Below are positions 1 to 4,860 of a DNA stretch of 5,753 nt, piece after piece. The position numbers and the translations under genes were made by a program. The notes under the pieces were generated by a model. That model was not told where the DNA came from. It worked only from the letters and a program-made list of their open reading frames with translations, and ran no database searches. The stretch is from an uncultured Gammaproteobacteria bacterium (GTDB lineage Bacteria > Pseudomonadota > Gammaproteobacteria > PS1 > Pseudothioglobaceae): contig CAKMYR010000081.1 of NCBI GenBank assembly GCA_929200175.1, positions 1 through 5,753 on the forward strand. The letters run 5' to 3'. Within the stretch, counting starts at the first letter, position 1. Each line of letters starts with the position of its first letter.

Positions 1-608
1 ATAAAATAATGACTCTTAATCATTTACGCCAACAATTAGACAAAAAAGGTAATACTCCTAACTTTTGCCTTAGTGATTTTATTGCTCCTAAAGATAGCGA
101 AATCGAAGATTATATCGGAGCATTTGCTGTTACTACTGGAATTAATGTTGATAATCTAGTGTTAGAATATGAAAAACAACACGATGATTACAATGCAATT
201 ATGGTTAAAGCTATTGCTGATCGTTTAGCAGAATCCTTTGCTGAACTTATGCATTTTAAAATAAGAACTGAAATTTGGGGATATAGTAATGAAAAATTTA
301 ATAATGAGAAATTTATTAATGAAAATTATCAAGGCATTCGCCCTGCCCCAGGTTATCCAGCTTGTCCAGAACATAGCGAAAAGAAAAAATTATGGCAACT
401 ACTTGATGTAGTAAAAAATACTGGAATAACCCTTACTGATAATTATGCTATGTCTCCAGCCTCTAGTGTTAGTGGCTGGTATTTTGCAAATCCTAATTCT
501 AAATATTTTGGTGTTGCAAAAATTAATCAAGAACAGTTAGAAGATTATTCTAAACGCAAGAATATTGAAGTTTCATCAGCTAAAAAAATGCTTGCATTTA
601 ATTTGTGA
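1..608 (+). CDS. metH: Cobalamin-dependent methionine synthase, C-terminal part (5' truncated by window)
   Basis: This is the end of MetH (EC 2.1.1.13), the cytosolic enzyme that moves a methyl group from methyltetrahydrofolate through cobalamin to homocysteine. Only the C-terminal reactivation domain is present. In this family it binds AdoMet and remethylates oxidised cob(II)alamin with electrons from a flavodoxin-type donor. The frame is open from the first base, so the ATG at 9 is an internal Met and not the start. Counting from that Met, the family hallmarks are SDFIAPKDS (22-30), DYIGAFAVTTG (34-44), HDDYNAIMVKAIADRLAE (58-75), RPAPGYPACPEH (111-122, whose Arg contacts AdoMet in E. coli MetH) and ASSVSGWYFANPNSKYF (151-167), followed by the usual EDY-x-KRK near the end. 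The domain looks intact and ends in a normal TGA. No convincing hairpin terminator follows. The assignment is by recognised motifs and is very secure; the upstream folate, homocysteine and B12 modules lie outside the window. Confidence 0.95.
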   Translation, partial: KIMTLNHLRQQLDKKGNTPNFCLSDFIAPKDSEIEDYIGAFAVTTGINVDNLVLEYEKQHDDYNAIMVKAIADRLAESFAELMHFKIRTEIWGYSNEKFNNEKFINENYQGIRPAPGYPACPEHSEKKKLWQLLDVVKNTGITLTDNYAMSPASSVSGWYFANPNSKYFGVAKINQEQLEDYSKRKNIEVSSAKKMLAFNL

Positions 609-667
609 TTAAAATACAACTAAAGCTCCTTACGGCAACAAATTAAGTATTAATACTGATAGTTATA

Positions 668-696
668 TTGAATTTAAATATAATTTTTATTATAAA
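668..696 (+). promoter_or_regulatory. Candidate sigma-70 promoter for trpC
   Basis: A -35-like TTGAAT (668-673) is separated by exactly 17 bp from a -10-like TATAAA (691-696). This would start transcription near 703, about 26 nt before the trpC ATG. A 12-bp perfect palindrome, AGTATTAATACT (646-657), sits directly upstream and might be a regulator site. The sequence is very AT-rich, so a chance match is possible. The good spacing and the position between metH and trpC favour a real promoter. Confidence 0.4.
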
Positions 697-728
697 ATTA
701 ACGCTAAAAAATAACTTATATTAACTTT

Positions 729-1517
729 ATGTCAAATTTACTGAAAAAGATTATCAATCATAAAAAACAAGAAGTTGCTAACAATATGAAAATAATTAGC
801 ATAAATGAAATGATTGAAAGAGCCAAACAGGCATCACCTACTCGTGGATTTTACAATGCACTTAAAAAAAAAGTAGATTTGAAAAAAAATGCAATAATTG
901 CCGAAATTAAAAAAGCATCACCATCAAAAGGAATTTTAAGAAATGATTTTAATCCAGTAGCCATAGCTAAAAGTTATCAAAAAAATGGCGCTACTTGCCT
1001 ATCAATTCTTACTGATAAAAAATTCTTTCAAGGAGATAATCAGTACTTAATTGATGTAAAAAAACAAGTATCAATACCAATTTTGCGTAAAGAGTTTATT
1101 ATTAATCCTTATCAAGTATACGAATCAAGAGCTATAGGTGCTGATTGTATTTTATTGATTGCAAGTTGTTTAAATAATGAGCAAATAATAGAATTATCAT
1201 CATTAGCAAAATCTTTAGAAATGGATGTAATTGTTGAAGTTCATACTTTAGAAGAATTAGAAAATTGTCTAAAGATAAATTTACCAACAATAGGTATAAA
1301 TAACCGCAATTTAAATACTTTTGAAGTATCATTAAACACAACTATTGAATTAGTTAATAAAATTAAAAAAGATATTTTAGTAATAACAGAAAGCGGGATT
1401 AAAAATGCTGACGATGTTAAATTAATGAGATCTAATAATGTATATAGCTATTTAGTTGGAGAGGCTTTTATTAAAAAAGACAATCCAGGACAAGCACTTA
1501 AGGAGATTTTTTTATGA
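729..1517 (+). CDS. trpC: Indole-3-glycerol-phosphate synthase
   Basis: TrpC (EC 4.1.1.48) closes and decarboxylates CdRP to indole-3-glycerol phosphate, the fourth step of tryptophan synthesis from chorismate. At 262 residues it is the normal length for the stand-alone enzyme, with no fused TrpF domain as in E. coli. The (beta/alpha)8-barrel motifs appear in order: IIAEIKKASPSKG (56-68), LTDKKFFQG (94-102), LRKEFIINPYQ (119-129), ADCILLIAS (138-146), VEVHT (169-173), GINNRNL (189-195), ITESGI (219-224) and LVGEAF (242-247). All expected catalytic residues are present: E59, K61, K121, E170, N191 and S222. The start at 729 fits the conserved N-terminal LLKKIINHKKQEV helix, though no clear Shine-Dalgarno precedes it. 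The stop overlaps the start of the next gene (ATGA), which points to translational coupling. No other trp gene adjoins it; its upstream neighbour is metH. Codon use is strongly A/T-ending, like the next three genes. Confidence 0.96.
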   Translation: MSNLLKKIINHKKQEVANNMKIISINEMIERAKQASPTRGFYNALKKKVDLKKNAIIAEIKKASPSKGILRNDFNPVAIAKSYQKNGATCLSILTDKKFFQGDNQYLIDVKKQVSIPILRKEFIINPYQVYESRAIGADCILLIASCLNNEQIIELSSLAKSLEMDVIVEVHTLEELENCLKINLPTIGINNRNLNTFEVSLNTTIELVNKIKKDILVITESGIKNADDVKLMRSNNVYSYLVGEAFIKKDNPGQALKEIFL

Positions 1518-1924
1518 ATACAACTGTACGATGGGTAGATAAAATGATGATGGTAGGAGAATCTGGTAGCGGACATGCAGTTGTAATGGATGGACCAGAA
1601 GAAATAGGAGGAAAAAATTTAGGTATTCGCCCTATGGAAATGATATTAATAGGCATGGGAGGCTGTACTACTGTTGATGTTGTATCAACCCTTAAAAAAA
1701 TGCGTGAAGATATTAAAGATTGTCTAGTGCAAATTAAATCTGAGCGCTCACCACAAGAGCCAAAAGTATTTACAAAAATTCATGTTCACTTTATTGTTAA
1801 AGGTAAATTAGATTATAAAAAAGTTGAAAGAGCAATTAATTTATCAATAACAAAATACTGCTCTGCCTCAATTATGTTAAACAAAACAGCATTAATAACT
1901 TATGATTTTGAAATCCAACAATAA
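1514..1924 (+). CDS. OsmC family protein, YhfA-like
   Basis: This 136-residue protein belongs to the OsmC/Ohr superfamily and most resembles the YhfA branch (about 134 residues in E. coli). Shared features are the opening VRWVDKMMMVGESGSGH (5-21), RPMEMILIGMGGC (39-51), DVVSTLKKMRED (55-66), SERSPQEPKVFTKIHVHF (76-93) and LSITKYCSASIML (110-122). Cys51 and Cys116 are the two conserved family cysteines. In OsmC and Ohr enzymes this pair reduces organic hydroperoxides with dithiol or lipoyl reductants. The substrate of the YhfA branch is not established, so peroxidase activity is inference. It is probably cytosolic, since no signal peptide or membrane segment is seen. The start is firm: AGGAG at 1501-1505 lies 8 nt ahead of the ATG, and the ATG overlaps the trpC stop, so the two genes are very likely co-transcribed. 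The 3' end overlaps the next gene by 23 nt. Confidence 0.92.
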   Translation: MNTTVRWVDKMMMVGESGSGHAVVMDGPEEIGGKNLGIRPMEMILIGMGGCTTVDVVSTLKKMREDIKDCLVQIKSERSPQEPKVFTKIHVHFIVKGKLDYKKVERAINLSITKYCSASIMLNKTALITYDFEIQQ

Positions 1925-2138
1925 CTTTTACGGCTGGTTAGGAACTATAACGGGAATTATTGGTGGTACAATGATAGCTATGAATTCTGAGTTATCTAAA
2001 TTTGGATATATTTTTTTTATAATGTCAGCTATTAGTTGGATTATTCAAGGATTAAGAAATAAAGATAATTCTCTAGTGCTGTTAAATTCTTTTTTTATAT
2101 GTATAAATATATTAGGTGTTTATCATTGGTTTTTTTAG
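1902..2138 (+). CDS. Small integral membrane protein, unknown function
   Basis: This is a 78-residue, strongly hydrophobic protein with about three membrane segments, roughly residues 9-27, 34-51 and 57-77. It carries an aromatic/glycine pattern I associate with small, uncharacterised PnuC-like membrane proteins: GW-x-G (11-14), IAMNS (25-29), S-x-x-G (32-35), S-x-x-x-W-x-x-x-G (42-50), L-x-N-S-F (60-64) and a closing G-x-Y-x-W (72-76). The family resemblance is from memory and moderate; no function should be inferred. It starts inside the end of the YhfA-like gene in another frame, without a clear Shine-Dalgarno. Expression may therefore depend on translation of the gene before it. A later in-frame ATG at 1971 would remove the first membrane segment and is less likely. 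The intact frame, the aromatic/glycine spacing and the operon position argue that this is a real gene. Confidence 0.65.
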   Translation: MILKSNNNFYGWLGTITGIIGGTMIAMNSELSKFGYIFFIMSAISWIIQGLRNKDNSLVLLNSFFICINILGVYHWFF

Positions 2139-2503
2139 GATTAGGCTATACTATATTTATACTATCTTTTAATATTTTAGCAAGCGAAGTAAACAAGCCT
2201 AAAGAAAAATTAAAATTATCAATTGATCAAATAAAAATTAATAATCAATATATTTTTAAAAAAAATAGATTATCGAATAATAATCAAAATCGCTATATAC
2301 TAAAATTACCAAATATTAACTTTGAAAATCAAAATAAATCTAGATGGAATAAATCAGAGCTAAATATATTAAAAATAAATAACAATCTTAGAGAAATTAC
2401 CGACAAAATAAGACTCAAAGGAGAATGGGGCAAAATCAGACTTGGGCCTAAACCTGATGATAACTACGAAAAAATTCATTTAGAGTATGAATATAGATTT
2501 TAA
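2099..2503 (+). CDS. Small exported protein, unknown function
   Basis: This 134-residue protein is not recognised. It begins with a signal-peptide-like segment: a charged start (K3, R6), a hydrophobic core (about residues 8-27) and a possible cleavage near A28-S29. The rest is hydrophilic, very rich in Asn, Lys and Ile (about residues 45-95). It ends in an alternating polar/hydrophobic stretch, GEWGKIRLG (108-116) and IHLEYEYRF (126-134), with a terminal Phe. That could suit a periplasmic or outer-membrane-associated beta-rich protein, but this is inference. The ATG at 2099 overlaps the previous gene by 40 nt and has no Shine-Dalgarno. A TTG at 2126 has AGGTG at 2114-2118, 7 nt away, but would lose the basic residues of the signal. 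The true start is therefore uncertain. High Asn/Lys content and AT bias raise some doubt that the sequence is conserved, yet the frame is uninterrupted and it closes the trpC cluster just before a tRNA gene. Confidence 0.5.
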   Translation: MYKYIRCLSLVFLGLGYTIFILSFNILASEVNKPKEKLKLSIDQIKINNQYIFKKNRLSNNNQNRYILKLPNINFENQNKSRWNKSELNILKINNNLREITDKIRLKGEWGKIRLGPKPDDNYEKIHLEYEYRF

Positions 2504-2528
2504 ATAAATAATAGATTTAAAACTTGAG

Positions 2529-2534
2529 TATAAT
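2529..2534 (+). promoter_or_regulatory. -10 box of the tRNA-Ser promoter
   Basis: A perfect TATAAT lies 10 bp upstream of the mature tRNA 5' end, the distance expected for a short-leader tRNA transcript starting near 2541. I see no good -35 box at 16-18 bp spacing. The upstream region is plain AT-rich sequence after the stop of the preceding gene. Confidence 0.45.
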
Positions 2535-2544
2535 TTATCAGCAA

Positions 2545-2634
2545 GGAGAGTTGGCCGAGTGGCTGAAGGCGCGCCCCTGCTAAGGGTGTATAGTATTTAC
2601 ACTATCGAGGGTTCGAATCCCTCACTCTCCGCCA
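2545..2634 (+). tRNA. tRNA-Ser (anticodon GCU), reads AGC/AGU
   Basis: This is a complete class II tRNA of 90 nt. The acceptor stem GGAGAGT (2545-2551) pairs with ACTCTCC (2624-2630), followed by discriminator G (2631) and an encoded CCA (2632-2634). The anticodon stem CGCCC/GGGTG (2572-2576/2584-2588, one G-U pair) encloses loop CTGCTAA with anticodon GCT at 2579-2581. The long variable arm typical of serine tRNAs pairs ATAGT (2590-2594) with ACTAT (2601-2605). The T stem GAGGG/CCCTC encloses TTCGAAT. The D-arm block GGCCGAGTGGCTGAAGGC is the usual bacterial tRNA-Ser form. A run of eight T follows at 2644-2651 with no separate hairpin; it may help end the transcript. The variable arm is A/T-rich, in line with the genome's composition. 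Confidence 0.98.
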
Positions 2635-2798
2635 TTAAATGTGTTTTTTTTATGAATGTAGCAAGATTTGGTAAAAGTTACAATAGTATTTTGATATTGG
2701 TAAAAAATTCTTAAAGACTGCCAAAATCTACAACCACCAAAACAAAAAGAATTACTTATTAAAATTATCAATGTTTATTTAAATAATATTACATACTA

Positions 2799-3395
2799 AT
2801 GAATTCACTTTTATTTTATTTTTTGATAACAGTTTTTATAGTTAATATTACGCCAGGACCAGCTATGATGTTCGTGCTTCGGCAATCTCAAAGCCATGGT
2901 GTAAAAATAGGACTTATTTCAGCGCTTGGAGTTGAATTCGGCGTGTTTATCTATGTTATATTAACAGCGCTTGGAATAGGTGTTATTTTTAAGGAATACC
3001 CAATAATTTATAATGTCATTCAAATATGCGGTGCAATATACTTACTATATCTTTCATACCAAATCTGGCCTCGCAAACGCAACACTTCTTCTGCTTTAAA
3101 AATCTCGGCTCACGGAGTTTTTATGCGTGGAGTTTTCATTAATTTAACCAATCCTAAAATTGTACTTTTTTTTATAAGTCTGTTGCCACAATTTATTCCA
3201 GAAGGACATGCGCCGGAAATTTTTATTCTTTATGGTCTTATATTTAATATCGGTGGAGTTTTATTTAATAGCCTAGTAGCAATTCTATCTAATGTGGTTA
3301 CAAAATGGCTGAAAAAAAGTAGCTGGTACGAATATGTACCCCCAATACTATTTATTGTTATCTCCATTTATTCAATTATCCAAAAGCTAGCATAA
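2799..3395 (+). CDS. LysE/RhtB family amino-acid exporter
   Basis: This 198-residue inner-membrane protein has the usual length of the LysE/RhtB (threonine/homoserine efflux) family, whose members export amino acids or related compounds. The hallmark NITPGPAMMFVLRQS lies at 16-30 after the first hydrophobic helix, followed by G-x-x-x-GLISALGVEFG (34-48), then GAIYLLYLSYQIW (78-90). The second conserved half begins with FMRGVFINLTNPKIVLFFISLLPQFI (108-133), including the family's N-x-x-NPK motif. About six membrane segments can be seen: 3-25, 38-62, 68-88, 112-133, 141-166 and 178-196. The substrate cannot be told from sequence, so no gene symbol is given. The ATG at 2799 is fixed by an in-frame stop at 2784 and the lack of other starts. 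No clear Shine-Dalgarno or strong promoter is visible upstream. It appears to be a single-gene unit, with gaps of more than 150 bp on both sides. Confidence 0.93.
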   Translation: MNSLLFYFLITVFIVNITPGPAMMFVLRQSQSHGVKIGLISALGVEFGVFIYVILTALGIGVIFKEYPIIYNVIQICGAIYLLYLSYQIWPRKRNTSSALKISAHGVFMRGVFINLTNPKIVLFFISLLPQFIPEGHAPEIFILYGLIFNIGGVLFNSLVAILSNVVTKWLKKSSWYEYVPPILFIVISIYSIIQKLA

Positions 3396-3663
3396 CCGTT
3401 ATACTAAAGAATATAAACTTACTACCAAGATAGATACTCCACTTTGATTAAGGATGTAAAAAATAAATAGTCTTGTGCGCTTAATTAACTTTATAGATTT
3501 TTATGAAAAAGCAAATTTTCAGGCATTTTTGCTATACAATGTTCTTTTTTTACAAGGTCTTTACAAAAAATTTTATTGGCTTCAATTAGTGGCTTAATCC
3601 TATTTTTTTGTAGTCTTTTTAAAGATTTTGCATAATTAAAGCTCTCTTTTTAGTGCTTTTTAT

Positions 3664-3691
3664 TGATTTAAAATCATAAACATAGTGTAAT
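3664..3691 (+). promoter_or_regulatory. Candidate promoter of ald
   Basis: TTGATT (3664-3669) and TGTAAT (3686-3691) are separated by 16 bp, matching 4/6 and 5/6 of the sigma-70 consensus. Transcription would start near 3698, giving a leader of about 34 nt that contains the ald Shine-Dalgarno AGGAG (3720-3724). The inverted repeat at 3666-3701 covers both promoter boxes, which would fit regulated expression. Confidence 0.4.
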
Positions 3692-3701
3692 GATTTTAAA
3701 T
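3666..3701. repeat. 12-bp perfect inverted repeat over the ald promoter
   Basis: The left arm ATTTAAAATCAT (3666-3677) and right arm ATGATTTTAAAT (3690-3701) are exact reverse complements separated by 12 bp; two outer G-T pairs would extend it as RNA. The arm centres are 24 bp apart. No T-run follows on either strand, so it does not look like an intrinsic terminator. A third related box, GTTTTAAAT, lies at 3707-3715. The left arm overlaps the -35 box and the right arm begins within the -10 box. This is an operator-like arrangement, for example for an Lrp/AsnC-type regulator, a family known to control ald in other bacteria. The link to any regulator is inference. Confidence 0.6.
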
Positions 3702-3731
3702 TGTAAGTTTTAAATATTTAGGAGATAAAAA

Positions 3732-4838
3732 ATGAAAGTAGGTTGCCCTAAAGAAATTAAATCAAATGAATATAGGGTTGGTTTGGTTCCAGCATCGGTA
3801 AGAGAATATGTTCATCATGGTCATCAAGTTTTTATTGAAAAATCAGCTGGATTAGGAGTGGGGATTTTAGATCAACAATACATTGATGTAGGCGCCTCAA
3901 TCGTGGATTCAGCAGAGGAAATTTTTGCTACTTCTGATATGGTAGTTAAAGTAAAAGAGCCACAACCTAACGAATGGTCTCAATTAAAACAAGGACAAAT
4001 ACTTTATACCTATTTACATCTTGCTGCTGATTTAGAACAAACTAAAGGTTTACTTGAATCAAAGTGTATTGCAGTAGCATATGAAACCATTACAGATTCA
4101 AAAGGAGGTCTGCCTTTATTAGCACCGATGTCAGAAGTTGCTGGACGCCTATCTATTCAAGCTGCAGCACGTTGTTTAGAAAAAGAAAGTGGTGGCGAAG
4201 GACTATTGCTTGGCGGTGTTCCGGGCGTTCCTGCTGGCCGTGTTGTTGTAATTGGCGGCGGTGTTGTTGGCACTAATGCAGCAAAAATGGCGCTAGGTCT
4301 TGGTGCCGAAGTAACTATTCTTGATCGTTCATTACCACGTTTAAGACAATTAGATGATTTATTCGATGGACGAGTACGTACTTGCTATTCGAGTATGGAA
4401 GGATTACTTAAAGAAATACAAAACGCAGATGCTGTGATTGGCGCTGTTCTTATTCCAGGAGCTAAAGCACCTAAATTAGTTACCAAGAAAATGCTACTAG
4501 AAATGAAAAAAGGAAGCTGCTTAGTAGACGTAGCAATTGATCAAGGCGGCTGCTTTGAAACATCAGTAGCGACAACACATAGTAATCCTGTTTTTATTGA
4601 AGATGGTATAGTACATTATTGTGTTGCTAATATGCCAGGCGCTGTTCCTCGTACTTCAACCTATGCACTAAATAATGCTACTTTGTCTTATGGTTTGGCA
4701 TTAGCAAATCATAAATTAGATGCGTTAAAAAATAATCCAAATTTGATGAATGGACTAAATGTTTATGCAGGTAAAGTGACTAACCTTAGCGTAGCTAAAG
4801 CATTGAATTTAGATTTTTATAATCCAGCACAGTTATAA
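3732..4838 (+). CDS. ald: Alanine dehydrogenase
   Basis: Ald (EC 1.4.1.1) interconverts L-alanine + NAD+ + water with pyruvate + ammonium + NADH in the cytosol. It links the amino-acid pool to central carbon flow and can run in either direction. The 368 residues match the family's usual length of about 370. The N-terminal catalytic domain starts MKVGCPKEIKSNEYRVGLVP. R15, K75 (KVKEP, 73-77) and H96 (YLHLAAD, 94-100) fall at the standard substrate-binding and catalytic positions. The LPLLAPMSEVAGRL block is at 127-140. The NAD-binding Rossmann fold has GGVPGVPAGRVVVIGGGVVG (161-180) and D198 at the end of the second strand, which favours NAD over NADP. The catalytic aspartate is D270 in VDVAIDQGG (265-273), and NMPGAVPRTST is also intact. 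AGGAG at 3720-3724 lies 7 nt before the ATG, a strong ribosome-binding site. By eye the gene is less AT-rich than the trpC cluster, suggesting high expression or stronger constraint. A transporter gene begins 22 bp after the stop and may be co-transcribed. Confidence 0.97.
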   Translation: MKVGCPKEIKSNEYRVGLVPASVREYVHHGHQVFIEKSAGLGVGILDQQYIDVGASIVDSAEEIFATSDMVVKVKEPQPNEWSQLKQGQILYTYLHLAADLEQTKGLLESKCIAVAYETITDSKGGLPLLAPMSEVAGRLSIQAAARCLEKESGGEGLLLGGVPGVPAGRVVVIGGGVVGTNAAKMALGLGAEVTILDRSLPRLRQLDDLFDGRVRTCYSSMEGLLKEIQNADAVIGAVLIPGAKAPKLVTKKMLLEMKKGSCLVDVAIDQGGCFETSVATTHSNPVFIEDGIVHYCVANMPGAVPRTSTYALNNATLSYGLALANHKLDALKNNPNLMNGLNVYAGKVTNLSVAKALNLDFYNPAQL

Positions 4839-4860
4839 TTTTTAGTATCCAAGACCACTA

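Larger units (their letters stand above)
3396..3731. other. 336-bp gap without an intact gene
   Basis: No intact gene is seen between the LysE-type exporter and ald. The part from 3664 onward holds the candidate ald promoter, an inverted repeat and the ald ribosome-binding site. On the minus strand, 3649 down to 3491 is open for 52 codons before a TAA but has no ATG, GTG or TTG near its beginning. Its reading is Lys/Leu-rich (for example RIKPLIEANKIF and KKEHCIAKMPENLLF) and I do not recognise it. It may be the tail of a decayed gene or chance. I found no hairpin with a T-run that would serve as a terminator for the exporter gene. Confidence 0.5.

Noticed and set aside
9..11. ATG as start of a stand-alone 199-residue gene
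   Set aside because: The frame is open to the window edge and the protein is only the C-terminal domain of MetH, so this is an internal methionine.
1132..1341. Minus-strand open frame of 69 codons
   Set aside because: It lies wholly inside trpC, antisense to conserved barrel motifs; its Leu-rich reading is a shadow of that gene.
2545..2634. tRNA-Ser as an attachment site for an integrated element
   Set aside because: No integrase gene and no second copy of the tRNA 3' end could be found in the window.
2644..2651. T-run after the tRNA as an intrinsic terminator
   Set aside because: There is no GC-rich hairpin just before it apart from the tRNA itself, so it is noted only as a possible aid to termination.
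3666..3701. Inverted repeat as a terminator or riboswitch
   Set aside because: The arms are almost all A/T, there is no T-run on either side, and no known riboswitch core was recognised; an operator is the better reading.
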